Below are positions 1 through 10,441 of a stretch of 64,000 bases of DNA, piece after piece (the first letter of the stretch is position 1; the number at the start of each line of letters is the position of its first letter). A program made the translations under genes and the position numbers. Source of the DNA: Flavobacterium zhairuonense. GTDB taxonomy: Bacteria > Bacteroidota > Bacteroidia > Flavobacteriales > Flavobacteriaceae. The DNA lies in contig NZ_SJSY01000072.1 in NCBI RefSeq assembly GCF_004352915.1, forward strand, positions 365,968 to 429,967, written 5' to 3'. The notes under the pieces were generated by a model. The model ran no database searches. It was given only the letters and a program-made list of their open reading frames with translations, and was not told where the DNA came from.

Positions 1-169
1 TATTGGTAAAGTTTCTTTCGGAGCTGAGCAAATCGTTGAGAACGCACACGAAATTATTCAAACATTAATAAAACTTAAGCCAACTGCTGCTAAAGGTACA
101 TACATCAAAGGTATTCACCTTACAAGCACAATGAGTCCTGCTATCGCATTAGACCCAAAAGCAGTATAA
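1..169 (+). CDS. rplA: 50S ribosomal protein L1, C-terminal fragment
   Basis: The reading frame is open from base 2 and ends at the TAA at 167-169. It encodes about 55 residues containing the L1 C-terminal signature (KPTAAKGTYIKGIHLTSTM). L1 binds 23S rRNA at the mobile stalk by the E site and often represses its own operon. The 5' part lies outside the window. The gene is followed 22 bp later by rplJ, the standard L11-L1-L10-L7/L12 order, so co-transcription is likely. Confidence 0.95.
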   Translation, partial: IGKVSFGAEQIVENAHEIIQTLIKLKPTAAKGTYIKGIHLTSTMSPAIALDPKAV

Positions 170-191
170 TTGGTAGTTAAAAATTTTTAGT

Positions 192-695
192 ATGACTAGA
201 GAAGAAAAATCAATCGCGATTGAAAATTTAACTGCGCAGTTAGCTGGTACAAATATCATTTATATTTCTGATATTTCTGGTTTAAACGCAGAGACAACTT
301 CAAACTTGCGTAGAGCTTGTTTTAAAGCAGGTATCAAATTAGAGGTTGTAAAGAACACTTTGCTTGCAAAAGCAATGGAAGCTTCTTCTAATGATTATGG
401 TGATTTACCTACGGTTTTATCAGGTAACAGTGCTATATTTATTTCTGATGTTGCTAACGCGCCTGGAAAAATTATCAAAGATTTCCGTAAGAAATCTGAT
501 AAACCAGTTTTAAAAGGAGCTTACATCAATTCTGAAGTATATATTGGTGACAACCAATTAGATGCATTAGCTACAATTAAATCTAAAGAAGAGCTTATTG
601 GAGAAATCATTGGATTATTACAATCTCCAGCTCAAAGAATTATTTCTGCTTTACAAAACAAATTCGCAGGAAGCGAAGAAGAAGGAGCAGAGTAA
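192..695 (+). CDS. rplJ: 50S ribosomal protein L10
   Basis: Encodes 167 residues, the normal L10 length. The N-terminal part (about 1-100) matches the 23S-binding domain, with the typical stretch LRRACFKAGIKLEVVKNTLL. The C-terminal helix (about 135-167) is where L7/L12 dimers attach to form the ribosomal stalk. It sits between rplA and rplL. The ATG at 192 is the only sensible start and, as usual in this phylum, no Shine-Dalgarno sequence precedes it. L10 typically autoregulates its mRNA in other bacteria; no specific site could be assigned here. Confidence 0.97.
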   Translation: MTREEKSIAIENLTAQLAGTNIIYISDISGLNAETTSNLRRACFKAGIKLEVVKNTLLAKAMEASSNDYGDLPTVLSGNSAIFISDVANAPGKIIKDFRKKSDKPVLKGAYINSEVYIGDNQLDALATIKSKEELIGEIIGLLQSPAQRIISALQNKFAGSEEEGAE

Positions 696-703
696 TTATC
701 AAC

Positions 704-725
704 GTAAGAAGGAATACTTTCTTAC
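704..725 (+). other. Small hairpin between rplJ and rplL
   Basis: GTAAGAA (704-710) can pair with TTCTTAC (719-725). The stem is AU-rich with no following T-run, so it is not a convincing terminator. It may be an RNA processing or stability element in the rplJL transcript. This is inference only. Confidence 0.35.
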
Positions 726-787
726 TGCTTAATTAGCGCACAATAATTAAATTATATTTTTACAAATCATTTTAAACGATAGAAAAA

Positions 788-1159
788 ATGGCAGATTTGA
801 AACAATTCGCAGAACAATTAGTTAACTTAACAGTTAAAGAAGTTAACGAATTAGCAACAATATTAAAAGACGAGTATGGTATCGAGCCTGCTGCTGCAGC
901 TGTAGTAGTTGCTGCTGGTGGTGGAGAAGGTGCTGCTGAAGAAGCACAAACTGAATTTACAGTTGTATTGAAAGATGCTGGTGCATCTAAATTAGCAGTT
1001 GTGAAATTAGTAAAAGAACTTACAGGTTTAGGTCTTAAAGAAGCTAAAGATGTAGTTGACGGTGCTCCAAGCAACGTTAAAGAAGGTGTTTCTAAAGAAG
1101 AGGCTGAAGGTCTTAAAAAATCATTAGAAGAAGCTGGAGCTGTAGTTGAATTAAAATAA
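788..1159 (+). CDS. rplL: 50S ribosomal protein L7/L12
   Basis: Encodes 123 residues. The N-terminal dimerisation domain (about 1-33) is followed by a flexible Ala/Gly/Val-rich hinge (about 35-55). The C-terminal factor-binding domain (about 56-123) contains the conserved [19 protein letters not shown] stretch. Multiple dimers bind L10 and recruit translation GTPases. Translation factor RF3 (prfC), a client of this stalk, is also encoded in this window. A strong hairpin follows the stop codon and probably sets the ratio of L12 to RNA polymerase mRNA. Confidence 0.97.
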   Translation: MADLKQFAEQLVNLTVKEVNELATILKDEYGIEPAAAAVVVAAGGGEGAAEEAQTEFTVVLKDAGASKLAVVKLVKELTGLGLKEAKDVVDGAPSNVKEGVSKEEAEGLKKSLEEAGAVVELK

Positions 1160-1181
1160 TTTAACTCGGTTTTAAGAACTA

Positions 1182-1224
1182 GGTTTAGGTCCTGAGTTAA
1201 CACTCAAAGGCCTAAACCATTTTT
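1182..1224 (+). terminator. Attenuator-like hairpin between rplL and rpoB
   Basis: An outer 8-bp stem GGTTTAGG (1182-1189)/CCTAAACC (1211-1218) encloses CCTGAGT (1191-1197)/ACTCA..GG (1202-1210), and a short run of five T follows. It is the most GC-rich structure in the spacer. Ribosomal-protein/rpoBC operons commonly carry a partial terminator here, so that only a fraction of transcripts reach rpoB. Partial readthrough is inferred, since rpoB has no obvious TTG/TAnnTTTG promoter of its own. Confidence 0.7.
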
Positions 1225-1425
1225 CGTATAATAAAATACATTAAATTTTATTATCAAATAGTTTAATATACGAAAGAGTTTTTGATCAATACGAAGAAAA
1301 AAAATTGAACTATATTTTATCGTTTTATTTTTAAAGATGTATTGATTTTAAAAAGAAAGTATAAACTACGCAGTGTGTTTTTACACAAAAAAATTACTTT
1401 TTTTTAATCAAAATTTTGTCCATTG
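1222..1425 (+). other. Structured rpoB leader
   Basis: About 200 nt of non-coding leader follows the attenuator. It contains a 10-bp AU stem, ATAATAAAAT (1228-1237)/ATTTTATTAT (1245-1254). A competing longer-range pair is TTTCGTATA (1222-1230)/TATACGAAA (1267-1275). A further pair is ATCAATAC (1285-1292)/GTATTGAT (1339-1346). The first two overlap at 1228-1230. No open reading frame is present. It is probably the rpoBC mRNA leader. Confidence 0.45.
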
Positions 1426-4400
1426 ATGATAACAAATCAGACTGAAAGATTGAATTTTGCCTCTACAAAAAACATTCCTGATTATCCAGACTTCTTGGAT
1501 GTTCAGGTAAAATCTTTTAAAGATTTCTTTCAATTAGAAACGAAATCTGACGAAAGAGGCAACGAAGGGTTATACAATACCTTCATGGAAAACTTCCCAA
1601 TTACAGATACAAGAAACAACTTTGTATTGGAATTCCTAGATTATTTTGTTGATCCACCACGTTATACAATTCAAGAATGTATAGAGAGAGGTCTTACTTA
1701 TAGTGTGCCTTTAAAAGCAAGGTTAAAACTATACTGTACAGATCCAGAACACGAAGATTTTGAAACTATTGTACAAGATGTTTATCTTGGAACAATTCCT
1801 TACATGACTCCTAGTGGTACTTTTGTTATTAATGGTGCCGAGCGTGTTGTAGTATCTCAATTACACCGTTCTCCAGGGGTTTTCTTTGGACAGTCATTCC
1901 ACGCAAATGGAACTAAACTTTACTCTGCAAGAGTTATTCCTTTCAAAGGATCTTGGATAGAGTTTTCTACAGATATTAACAGCGTAATGTACGCGTATAT
2001 CGATAGAAAGAAAAAATTACCTGTAACAACTTTATTCCGTGCTATCGGTTTCGAAAGAGATAAGGATATCCTTGAAATTTTCGACTTAGCTGAAGAAATT
2101 AAAGTTTCTAAAACTGGTATTAAGAAATATATTGGAAGAAGACTTGCTGCGCGTGTATTGAATACATGGCATGAGGATTTCGTAGATGAGGATACTGGAG
2201 AGGTAGTTTCTATCGAACGTAACGAAATCATCCTTGATCGTGATACTATTATCGACAAAGATAATGTTGAAGAGATCATTGATTCTAATGTAAAATCTAT
2301 TTTGTTACACAAAGAGGATAATAACCAAGCAGATTATGCTATTATCCACAATACGTTACAAAAAGACCCTACAAACTCTGAAAAAGAAGCTGTAGAGCAC
2401 ATTTACCGTCAGTTGCGTAACGCTGAACCGCCTGATGAGGAAACTGCTCGTGGTATTATAGATAAATTGTTCTTCTCTGATCAACGTTATAACTTAGGTG
2501 AAGTTGGTCGTTACAGAATGAACAAAAAATTAGATTTAGATATCCCTATGGATAAGCAAGTGCTTACTAAAGAGGATATCATTACAATCGTTAAATATTT
2601 GATCGAGTTGATCAACTCTAAAGCAGAGATTGATGATATTGATCACTTATCAAACCGTCGTGTTAGAACAGTTGGTGAACAATTGTCTCAACAATTCGGT
2701 GTTGGTTTAGCACGTATGGCTAGAACTATTCGTGAGAGAATGAACGTTAGAGATAACGAGGTATTTACACCAATTGATTTGATCAATGCTAAAACATTGT
2801 CATCAGTTATCAACTCTTTCTTTGGTACTAACCAGTTGTCTCAATTTATGGATCAAACGAATCCATTAGCTGAGATTACACACAAAAGAAGACTTTCTGC
2901 ACTTGGACCAGGTGGACTTTCGAGAGAGAGAGCTGGTTTCGAGGTTCGTGACGTTCACTATACGCACTATGGTCGTTTATGTCCGATTGAAACTCCTGAG
3001 GGACCAAACATTGGTTTGATTTCATCTCTTGGTGTTTATGCAAAAGTAAACGGAATGGGATTCATTGAAACTCCATACCGTAAAGTAACTAATGGTGTAG
3101 TTGATTTAGAAAGTACTCCAGTTTACTTAAGTGCTGAAGAAGAAGAAGGTAAAATGATTGCTCAGGCAAACATTGAAATGGACGCTTCTGGTAAAATTAC
3201 AGCTAGCAATGTTATTGCTCGTGAGGAAGGTGACTTCCCAGTTGTTGAGCCATCAGTAGTTCATTATACAGACGTTGCTCCTAACCAGATCGCTTCGATT
3301 TCTGCGTCATTGATTCCTTTCTTGGAGCATGATGATGCGAACCGTGCGTTGATGGGATCAAACATGATGCGTCAGGCAGTTCCTTTGATCCGTCCTGAAG
3401 CTCCGATTGTTGGTACAGGTTTAGAGCGTCAAGTAGCTTCAGATTCAAGAGTATTGATCAATGCTGAAGGGCATGGTACTGTTGAATACGTAGATGCTAA
3501 CATCATTACTATTAAATACGATCGTACAGAAGACGAAAGAATGGTTAGTTTTGATGCTGATGAGAAAACGTACAACTTAATTAAATTTAGAAAAACCAAT
3601 CAAGGTACAAGTATCAACTTGAAACCAATCGTAAGAAGAGGTGACAGAGTTGTTCCTGGTCAAGTATTGTCTGAAGGATATGCTACTCAAAATGGAGAAT
3701 TAGCTTTAGGTAGAAACTTAAAAGTTGCGTTCATGCCATGGAAAGGGTACAACTTCGAGGATGCGATTGTAATTTCTGAGAAAGTAGTTCGTGATGATAT
3801 TTTTACATCTATCCACGTTGATGATTATTCATTAGAGGTTAGAGATACTAAGTTAGGGAACGAAGAGTTAACAAACGATATTCCTAACGTTTCTGAAGAA
3901 GCTACTAAAGATTTAGATGAAAACGGTATGATTAGAATTGGAGCAGAGGTTAAACCTGGCGACATTTTGATCGGAAAAATTACACCAAAAGGAGAATCAG
4001 ATCCTACTCCAGAGGAGAAATTGCTTCGTGCAATCTTCGGGGATAAAGCTGGTGATGTAAAAGATGCTTCATTAAAAGCTTCTCCATCTTTACATGGTGT
4101 AGTTCTTGACAAAAAATTATTTGCAAGAGCCGTAAAAGATAAACGTAAACGTACTCAAGATAAAGATGCTTTAGGCGCTTTAGAAATGGAATTCGAAACT
4201 AAATTTGTTGAATTAAAAGACAGATTGGTTGAGAAATTATTCTTGATCGTTAACGGAAAAACATCTCAAGGTGTAATGAACGATTTGGGTGAAGAAGTTT
4301 TACCAAAAGGTAAAAAATATACTCAAAAAATGCTTTACGCAGTAGAGGATTTTGCTCACTTAAGCAAAGGTCAGTGGGTTGCTGATGACGCTACTAATAA

Positions 4401-5238
4401 AATGGTTAATGATTTAATTCATAACTATAAAATTAAGCTGAACGACTTACAAGGAGCTTTAAGAAGAGAGAAATTCACTATTACAGTTGGAGATGAATTA
4501 CCATCTGGAATCTTGAAATTGGCTAAAATCTATATCGCTAAAAAACGTAAGTTAAAAGTAGGTGATAAAATGGCAGGTCGTCACGGTAACAAAGGTATTG
4601 TTGCTAGAATCGTTCGTCACGAAGATATGCCATTCTTAGAAGATGGAACACCAGTAGATATCGTATTGAATCCACTTGGGGTACCTTCACGTATGAACAT
4701 TGGTCAGATTTATGAGACTGTATTAGGATGGGCTGGTATGAACTTGGGTAGAAAATTTGCTACTCCAATTTTCGACGGTGCTTCTCTAGACGAAATCAAC
4801 GCTTTGACTGATGAAGCTGGAGTGCCACGTTTTGGACATACTTACCTATTTGATGGTGGTACTGGAGAGCGTTTTGCACAAAAAGCGACTGTGGGTGTAA
4901 TTTACATGCTTAAATTAGGACACATGGTTGATGATAAGATGCACGCACGTTCTATTGGACCATACTCATTGATTACGCAACAGCCACTTGGAGGTAAGGC
5001 TCAATTTGGAGGTCAGCGTTTTGGAGAGATGGAGGTTTGGGCACTTGAGGCTTATGGAGCTTCTAGTACGCTACGTGAAATCTTAACTGTTAAGTCTGAT
5101 GACGTTATTGGTAGAGCTAAAACTTACGAAGCTATCGTTAAGGGGGAAACTATGCCAGAACCAGGTTTGCCAGAATCATTCAATGTATTAATGCACGAAT
5201 TGAAAGGTCTAGGTTTAGATCTTCGTTTGGAAGAATAA
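1426..5238 (+). CDS. rpoB: DNA-directed RNA polymerase subunit beta
   Basis: Encodes 1270 residues from the ATG at 1426; a TTG immediately upstream (1423) is in frame but unlikely to be used. It is the catalytic beta subunit of RNA polymerase. The rifampicin pocket is at residues 465-500 ([13 protein letters not shown] at 465-477). Residues equivalent to E. coli D516, H526 and S531 are D476, H486 and S491, all the sensitive-type amino acids. The C-terminal clamp-anchoring motifs ([27 protein letters not shown] region) are intact. It is followed by rpoC after an unusually long 257-bp gap that contains a perfect palindrome. Confidence 0.98.
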   Translation: MITNQTERLNFASTKNIPDYPDFLDVQVKSFKDFFQLETKSDERGNEGLYNTFMENFPITDTRNNFVLEFLDYFVDPPRYTIQECIERGLTYSVPLKARLKLYCTDPEHEDFETIVQDVYLGTIPYMTPSGTFVINGAERVVVSQLHRSPGVFFGQSFHANGTKLYSARVIPFKGSWIEFSTDINSVMYAYIDRKKKLPVTTLFRAIGFERDKDILEIFDLAEEIKVSKTGIKKYIGRRLAARVLNTWHEDFVDEDTGEVVSIERNEIILDRDTIIDKDNVEEIIDSNVKSILLHKEDNNQADYAIIHNTLQKDPTNSEKEAVEHIYRQLRNAEPPDEETARGIIDKLFFSDQRYNLGEVGRYRMNKKLDLDIPMDKQVLTKEDIITIVKYLIELINSKAEIDDIDHLSNRRVRTVGEQLSQQFGVGLARMARTIRERMNVRDNEVFTPIDLINAKTLSSVINSFFGTNQLSQFMDQTNPLAEITHKRRLSALGPGGLSRERAGFEVRDVHYTHYGRLCPIETPEGPNIGLISSLGVYAKVNGMGFIETPYRKVTNGVVDLESTPVYLSAEEEEGKMIAQANIEMDASGKITASNVIAREEGDFPVVEPSVVHYTDVAPNQIASISASLIPFLEHDDANRALMGSNMMRQAVPLIRPEAPIVGTGLERQVASDSRVLINAEGHGTVEYVDANIITIKYDRTEDERMVSFDADEKTYNLIKFRKTNQGTSINLKPIVRRGDRVVPGQVLSEGYATQNGELALGRNLKVAFMPWKGYNFEDAIVISEKVVRDDIFTSIHVDDYSLEVRDTKLGNEELTNDIPNVSEEATKDLDENGMIRIGAEVKPGDILIGKITPKGESDPTPEEKLLRAIFGDKAGDVKDASLKASPSLHGVVLDKKLFARAVKDKRKRTQDKDALGALEMEFETKFVELKDRLVEKLFLIVNGKTSQGVMNDLGEEVLPKGKKYTQKMLYAVEDFAHLSKGQWVADDATNKMVNDLIHNYKIKLNDLQGALRREKFTITVGDELPSGILKLAKIYIAKKRKLKVGDKMAGRHGNKGIVARIVRHEDMPFLEDGTPVDIVLNPLGVPSRMNIGQIYETVLGWAGMNLGRKFATPIFDGASLDEINALTDEAGVPRFGHTYLFDGGTGERFAQKATVGVIYMLKLGHMVDDKMHARSIGPYSLITQQPLGGKAQFGGQRFGEMEVWALEAYGASSTLREILTVKSDDVIGRAKTYEAIVKGETMPEPGLPESFNVLMHELKGLGLDLRLEE

Positions 5239-5245
5239 TAAAAAA

Positions 5246-5279
5246 AATGTAGAGACGTGATTAATCACGTCTCTACATT
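5246..5279. repeat. Perfect 34-bp palindrome, REP-like
   Basis: The 34 bp from 5246 to 5279 are a perfect palindrome centred on TTAA (5261-5264); the half-site reads AATGTAGAGACGTGATT. It begins 8 bp after the rpoB stop. The half-site GTAGAGACG belongs to a dispersed palindrome family I recognise from Bacteroidota and cyanobacteria. A degenerate relative (GTAGAGGCGCACAGCAGTGTG) lies near 63394. No T-run follows, so it is more likely a REP-type element or RNA-processing hairpin than a terminator. Confidence 0.75.
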
Positions 5280-5419
5280 CGTATTTATAAAAGTTTTTAA
5301 AGATTTATACCCGTAACCCGTTCCGATTTTTTATAACAATGCGAGGCATTTTATAACTAGCACTTCAAATAAGAATTTGAGGTTTAGAGAAGTAACCCGA
5401 GGTAGTAGCTGAATGATTA

Positions 5420-5440
5420 ACTCTTAGTTTTCCTAAGAGT
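5420..5440 (+). other. Hairpin in rpoC leader
   Basis: ACTCTTAG (5420-5427) and CTAAGAGT (5433-5440) form an 8-bp stem with a TTTTC loop, 55 nt upstream of the rpoC start. No T-run follows. It is possibly an mRNA stability or processing element of the rpoBC transcript. Confidence 0.4.
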
Positions 5441-5495
5441 AGATTATAAATCTAAAATCAATTTTTTAATTGCAAATAAATCAATAGTAAAAACT

Positions 5496-8400
5496 ATGAT
5501 GAATAACAGAAACAATAAAGATAAAAATCCAGTAAAAAGATTTAACAAAATCTCTATTGGATTGGCTTCACCAGAATCTATCTTGAAAGAATCAAGAGGA
5601 GAGGTTTTAAAGCCAGAAACAATCAACTATAGAACTCACAAACCAGAGCGTGACGGACTTTTCTGCGAAAGAATCTTCGGACCAGTAAAAGATTTCGAAT
5701 GTGCTTGTGGTAAGTATAAAAGAATTCGTTACAAAGGTATCATCTGTGACCGTTGTGGTGTTGAAGTTACTGAGAAAAAAGTACGTCGTGATAGAGTAGG
5801 TCACATCAACCTTGTTGTGCCAATTGCTCACATCTGGTACTTCCGTTCTCTTCCAAACAAAATTGGTTATATCCTTGGTCTTCCATCTAAGAAATTAGAT
5901 ATGATCATTTACTACGAAAGATACGTAGTAATTCAGCCAGGTATCGCTAAAAATGCAGATGGAGAATCATTACAAAGATTAGATTTCTTAACTGAAGAGG
6001 AATATTTAAATATTTTAGATACTCTTCCGCAAGAAAACCAATATTTAGATGATTTAGATCCTAATAAATTTGTTGCCAAAATGGGAGCAGAGTGTATTAT
6101 GGATTTATTAGCTCGTATTGATCTAGATGCTTTATCTTATGAATTAAGACACAGCGCTAACAATGAGACTTCTAAACAAAGAAAAACTGAGGCTTTAAAA
6201 AGATTACAAGTTGTTGAATCTTTCCGTGAGTCTAACGAAAACCGCGAAAACCGTCCAGAATGGATGATCATGAAAGTGGTTCCAGTTATCCCACCAGAAT
6301 TACGTCCGCTTGTGCCACTTGATGGAGGTCGTTTTGCAACTTCAGATTTGAACGATTTATACCGTCGTGTAATCATCCGTAACAACCGTTTGAAAAGATT
6401 AATGGAGATTAAAGCTCCAGAAGTTATCTTAAGAAACGAGAAACGTATGTTACAAGAATCTGTAGATTCATTATTCGATAACACACGTAAAGCTTCTGCT
6501 GTTAAAACAGAATCAAACAGACCATTAAAATCATTATCTGACTCATTAAAAGGTAAGCAAGGGCGTTTCCGTCAAAACTTACTTGGTAAACGTGTGGATT
6601 ATTCTGCTCGTTCGGTAATTGTCGTTGGTCCTGAGTTAAAATTATATGAGTGCGGATTGCCAAAAGATATGGCATCTGAGTTATACAAACCATTCGTTAT
6701 TCGTAAGTTGATCGAAAGAGGTATTGTAAAAACAGTAAAATCTGCTAAGAAAATTATTGACAAAAAAGAGCCAGTAGTTTGGGATATTTTAGAAAATGTA
6801 ATTAAAGGACACCCAGTATTACTTAACCGTGCTCCTACTTTGCACAGACTTGGTATTCAGGCTTTCCAACCAAAATTAATTGAAGGAAAAGCAATCCAGT
6901 TACACCCATTAGTATGTACGGCTTTCAACGCCGATTTCGATGGTGACCAGATGGCGGTTCACTTACCATTAGGACCAGAGGCTATTTTAGAGGCGCAATT
7001 ATTAATGTTGGCTTCTCACAATATCTTGAACCCTGCAAATGGTGCTCCAATTACTGTACCTTCTCAGGACATGGTCTTGGGTCTATACTATATGACCAAA
7101 GAGCGTATTTCTACAGAAGATCACATTATTTTAGGTCAAGATTTGACTTTCTATTCTGCTGAAGAAGTAAACATTGCATTAAACGAAGGAAGATTGGAAT
7201 TGAATGCTCGTGTGAAAATTAGAGCAAAAGATTTTAATGACGCTGGAGAATTAGTGTACAAAATCATTCAAACAACTGCAGGACGTGTATTATTTAACGA
7301 AGTAGTACCTGAAGCAGCTGGATATATCAATGACGTATTGACTAAGAAAAACCTTAGAGATATTATCGGACACATTTTAAGTGTGACTGATGTACCTACA
7401 ACGGCAGCTTTCTTAGATAATATGAAAGATATGGGTTATAAATTCGCATTTAGAGGAGGTTTATCGTTCTCTTTAGGTGATATTAGAATCCCAGAACAAA
7501 AAACTAAGTTAATTGCAGATGCTAGAGAGCAAGTTGAAGGTATCTCAACTAACTATAACATGGGTCTTATCACAAATAACGAGCGTTACAACCAAGTTAT
7601 TGACGTATGGACTTCAGCAAATGCTCAGTTGACAGAGTTAGCAATGAAAAATATTAGAGAAGACCAACAAGGTTTCAACTCTGTATATATGATGCTTGAC
7701 TCTGGGGCGAGGGGTTCTAAGGAGCAGATTCGTCAGTTAACTGGTATGCGTGGTTTGATGGCTAAGCCTAAAAAATCTACTGCTGGTGGTGGTGAGATTA
7801 TTGAAAACCCGATTCTTTCTAACTTTAAGGAAGGTCTTTCGATCCTTGAGTACTTCATTTCTACTCACGGTGCTCGTAAAGGTCTTGCGGATACGGCTCT
7901 TAAAACGGCCGATGCTGGTTACTTGACAAGAAGGCTTCATGACGTTTCTCAAGATGTTATTGTTAACATCGAAGATTGTGGAACTCTTAGAGGTGTTGAA
8001 GTTGCTGCATTGAAGAAAAATGAGGAAATCGTTGAATCTTTAGGAGAGAGAATTTTAGGACGTGTTGCATTACAAGACGTTATTAATCCTCTTACTAACG
8101 AAGTAATGGTTAAATCTGGAGAACAAATTACAGAATCAATTATGAGAACTATCGAAGCTTCTCCAATTGAGAAAGTAGAAGTTAGATCTCCATTAACTTG
8201 TGAAGCTTTAAAAGGTATTTGTGCTAAATGTTACGGTAGAAACTTAGCTACTGGTAAGATGACACAAAGAGGTGAAGCTGTCGGAGTTATTGCAGCTCAG
8301 TCTATTGGAGAGCCAGGTACACAGTTGACACTTCGTACGTTCCACGTTGGAGGGGTTGCTGGAGGTATCTCTGAAGAGTCTAGTATCGTTACAAGATTCG

Positions 8401-9803
8401 CAGGTAGACTTGAAATTGAAGATTTAAAAACAGTTAAAGGAGAAGACGGAGAAGGTAACTCTGTTGATATCGTAGTTTCACGTTCAACTGAGTTGAAATT
8501 AGTTGACGAGAAAACTGGAATTGTTTTAAATACACATAACATTCCTTACGGATCTAGTATTTTTGTTAATGATGGAGATACTGTTGCTAAAGGAACTGTA
8601 ATCTGTAAATGGGATCCATATAACGGTGTAATTGTTTCTGAGTTTACTGGTAAGATTGCTTACGAGGATTTAGAGCAAGGACAATCGTTCATGGTTGAGA
8701 TCGATGAGCAGACTGGTTTCCAAGAAAAAGTAATTTCTGAGGCTAGAAACAAAAAATTAATCCCAACTTTATTAGTTTACGGTAAAGAAGGTGAATTGAT
8801 TCGTTCTTACAACTTACCAGTAGGTGCACACTTAATGGTTGAAAATGGTGAGAAAATTAAAGCAGGTAAAGTATTAGTAAAAATCCCACGTCGTTCTTCT
8901 AAAGCGGGCGATATCACGGGAGGTTTACCTAGAATTACTGAGCTTCTTGAGGCTCGTAACCCTTCAAACCCAGCAGTTGTATCTGAAATTGATGGAGTTG
9001 TATCTTTCGGTAAAATCAAAAGAGGTAACCGTGAGATCGTTATCGAATCTAAATTTGGTGAGGTTAAAAAGTATTTAGTTAAACTTTCAAGCCAAATCTT
9101 AGTACAAGAAAATGACTTCGTAAGAGCGGGAGTTCCATTGTCTGACGGTGCAATTACACCAGATGATATCTTAAGAATTCAAGGTCCAGCTGCTGTTCAA
9201 CAGTATTTGGTAAATGAAATTCAAGAGGTTTACCGTTTACAAGGGGTAAAAATTAATGATAAGCACTTTGAGGTAGTTATTCGTCAAATGATGCGTAAAG
9301 TAAGAGTTCAGGATCCAGGTGATACTTTATTCTTAGAAGACCAATTAATCCATACTAAAGATTTCATCGTTCAAAACGATAAATTATACGGTATGAAAGT
9401 GGTTGAAGATGCTGGAGATTCTTCAGTATTGAAACCAGGTCAGATTATTACGCCTCGTGAGTTACGTGATGAAAATTCATTATTGAAACGTACAGATAAA
9501 AATCTTGTTGTAGCAAGAGATGTAATCACTGCAACTGCAACGCCAGTTCTACAAGGTATTACAAGAGCTTCGTTACAAACTAAATCATTCATTTCTGCGG
9601 CTTCATTCCAGGAGACAACGAAAGTACTTAACGAAGCTGCAGTAGCTGGTAAAGTAGATGACTTAGAAGGATTAAAAGAAAATGTAATTGTTGGACACAG
9701 AATTCCTGCGGGAACTGGTATGAGAGAATACGATAACACTATCGTAGGATCTAAAGACGATTACAACGAAATGATGGCTAATAAAGAAGAATACATTTAT
9801 TAA
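5496..9803 (+). CDS. rpoC: DNA-directed RNA polymerase subunit beta'
   Basis: Encodes 1435 residues. The N-terminal zinc-binding cysteines are visible ([20 protein letters not shown] region, about residues 69-88). The catalytic Mg-binding motif NADFDGDQ is at residues 478-485, with aspartates 480, 482 and 484. The second zinc cluster ([13 protein letters not shown]) lies near residue 905. Two ATGs (5496 and 5499) are adjacent and the first is taken. It pairs with rpoB upstream. The DUF3467 gene follows only 11 bp after the stop, so it is co-transcribed. Confidence 0.98.
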   Translation: MMNNRNNKDKNPVKRFNKISIGLASPESILKESRGEVLKPETINYRTHKPERDGLFCERIFGPVKDFECACGKYKRIRYKGIICDRCGVEVTEKKVRRDRVGHINLVVPIAHIWYFRSLPNKIGYILGLPSKKLDMIIYYERYVVIQPGIAKNADGESLQRLDFLTEEEYLNILDTLPQENQYLDDLDPNKFVAKMGAECIMDLLARIDLDALSYELRHSANNETSKQRKTEALKRLQVVESFRESNENRENRPEWMIMKVVPVIPPELRPLVPLDGGRFATSDLNDLYRRVIIRNNRLKRLMEIKAPEVILRNEKRMLQESVDSLFDNTRKASAVKTESNRPLKSLSDSLKGKQGRFRQNLLGKRVDYSARSVIVVGPELKLYECGLPKDMASELYKPFVIRKLIERGIVKTVKSAKKIIDKKEPVVWDILENVIKGHPVLLNRAPTLHRLGIQAFQPKLIEGKAIQLHPLVCTAFNADFDGDQMAVHLPLGPEAILEAQLLMLASHNILNPANGAPITVPSQDMVLGLYYMTKERISTEDHIILGQDLTFYSAEEVNIALNEGRLELNARVKIRAKDFNDAGELVYKIIQTTAGRVLFNEVVPEAAGYINDVLTKKNLRDIIGHILSVTDVPTTAAFLDNMKDMGYKFAFRGGLSFSLGDIRIPEQKTKLIADAREQVEGISTNYNMGLITNNERYNQVIDVWTSANAQLTELAMKNIREDQQGFNSVYMMLDSGARGSKEQIRQLTGMRGLMAKPKKSTAGGGEIIENPILSNFKEGLSILEYFISTHGARKGLADTALKTADAGYLTRRLHDVSQDVIVNIEDCGTLRGVEVAALKKNEEIVESLGERILGRVALQDVINPLTNEVMVKSGEQITESIMRTIEASPIEKVEVRSPLTCEALKGICAKCYGRNLATGKMTQRGEAVGVIAAQSIGEPGTQLTLRTFHVGGVAGGISEESSIVTRFAGRLEIEDLKTVKGEDGEGNSVDIVVSRSTELKLVDEKTGIVLNTHNIPYGSSIFVNDGDTVAKGTVICKWDPYNGVIVSEFTGKIAYEDLEQGQSFMVEIDEQTGFQEKVISEARNKKLIPTLLVYGKEGELIRSYNLPVGAHLMVENGEKIKAGKVLVKIPRRSSKAGDITGGLPRITELLEARNPSNPAVVSEIDGVVSFGKIKRGNREIVIESKFGEVKKYLVKLSSQILVQENDFVRAGVPLSDGAITPDDILRIQGPAAVQQYLVNEIQEVYRLQGVKINDKHFEVVIRQMMRKVRVQDPGDTLFLEDQLIHTKDFIVQNDKLYGMKVVEDAGDSSVLKPGQIITPRELRDENSLLKRTDKNLVVARDVITATATPVLQGITRASLQTKSFISAASFQETTKVLNEAAVAGKVDDLEGLKENVIVGHRIPAGTGMREYDNTIVGSKDDYNEMMANKEEYIY

Positions 9804-9814
9804 TTTAGGAAACT

Positions 9815-10126
9815 ATGAGTAATCCGAAACAACAACAAGAGCAAATTAATATTGAGTTAGACGAAACTATTGCAGAAGGAATTTATTCTAATCTTGCAAT
9901 CATTAATCACTCATCATCTGAGTTTGTTTTAGATTTTGTGAGTATTATGCCAGGGATTCCTAAAGCCAAGGTAAAGTCAAGAATTGTCTTGACACCACAA
10001 CATGCTAAAAGATTGTTAAGAGCAATAGGTGAAAATATCCATCGATTTGAAGCCGCTCACGGCGAAATCAAAGAAACGGAACAAGCACCAATTCCGCTTA
10101 ATTTTGGTCCTGCGGGACAAGCATAA
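9815..10126 (+). CDS. DUF3467 family protein
   Basis: Encodes 103 residues matching the small DUF3467 family, which in Bacteroidota commonly follows rpoC. The recognisable core is GIYSNLAIINHSSSEFVLDF followed by VKSRIVLTPQHAKRLL. No catalytic motif, signal peptide or membrane segment is visible, so it is probably cytoplasmic. It lies 11 bp downstream of rpoC and ends the operon, with a strong terminator 5 bp after its stop. The function is unknown; tight coupling to rpoC suggests a link to RNA polymerase or stoichiometric expression with it. Confidence 0.85.
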   Translation: MSNPKQQQEQINIELDETIAEGIYSNLAIINHSSSEFVLDFVSIMPGIPKAKVKSRIVLTPQHAKRLLRAIGENIHRFEAAHGEIKETEQAPIPLNFGPAGQA

Positions 10127-10130
10127 ATTT

Positions 10131-10162
10131 AAAGCCCCATATTTTTATGGGGCTTTTTTTTA
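10131..10162 (+). terminator. Terminator of the rplJL-rpoBC-DUF3467 operon
   Basis: AAAGCCCCAT (10131-10140) pairs with ATGGGGCTTT (10147-10156) and is followed by a T-run. This is a classical Rho-independent terminator directly after the DUF3467 stop codon. Confidence 0.92.
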
Positions 10163-10312
10163 TATGACATTTCGATTGTGCAGTTTATCCGATTTAATTC
10201 ATATTTCGTCGACTAAATTTCTGCTTTATTTGAGATTGCATTAACTTAGTAGAACCTAATTAGAAAAATTTAATTTGGATAATAACTTAGTAAGGTTTTA
10301 ATTAATTCAAAT

Positions 10313-10348
10313 AAAAAAAAGCGCTATATCTGATATAGCGCTTTTTTT
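10313..10348. terminator. Second, bidirectional terminator
   Basis: GCGCTATATC (10321-10330) and GATATAGCGC (10332-10341) form a 10-bp stem flanked by an A-run on the left and a T-run on the right, so it can act in both directions. No gene lies between it and the preceding terminator. Confidence 0.85.
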
Positions 10349-10390
10349 GTTAATCAATCATAATTTGTAGTAATTTTATTATAAATTGTA

Positions 10391-10420
10391 TTTGAGGTTA
10401 AATGTAAATAAGTAATTTTG
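10391..10420 (+). promoter_or_regulatory. Bacteroidota-type promoter of the O-antigen ligase gene
   Basis: TTTG (10391-10394), an 18-nt spacer and TAATTTTG (10413-10420) match the Flavobacterium consensus (-33 TTTG, -7 TAnnTTTG). The predicted transcription start is near 10427, giving a leader of about 15 nt before the ATG at 10442. Confidence 0.8.
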
Positions 10421-10441
10421 CATTTTAATTTAAAATTTTGA

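Larger units (their letters stand above)
10127..10441. other. 315-bp gap with two terminators and a promoter
   Basis: The gap contains, in order, the rpoC/DUF3467 terminator, about 150 bp of featureless AT-rich sequence, a second independent terminator, and the promoter of the O-antigen ligase gene. No convincing coding sequence was found. The stretch between the two terminators (10163-10312) has no clear TAnnTTTG promoter on either strand. Confidence 0.6.

Noticed and set aside
772..1203. 143-aa minus-strand open frame over rplL
   Set aside because: It is the antisense of rplL, with low-complexity Ser/Ala/Thr composition caused by the Ala/Gly hinge.
1423..1425. TTG as start of rpoB
   Set aside because: The ATG directly after it gives the usual N-terminus [11 protein letters not shown].
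2821..2925. Rifampicin-resistance change in rpoB
   Set aside because: Residues equivalent to E. coli D516, H526 and S531 are the sensitive type.
5246..5279. Rho-independent terminator after rpoB
   Set aside because: The palindrome is strong but lacks a following T-run, and rpoC downstream has no evident promoter, so full termination is unlikely.
10029..10244. 71-aa + strand open frame after rpoC/DUF3467
   Set aside because: It overlaps the DUF3467 gene out of frame and reads through its terminator.
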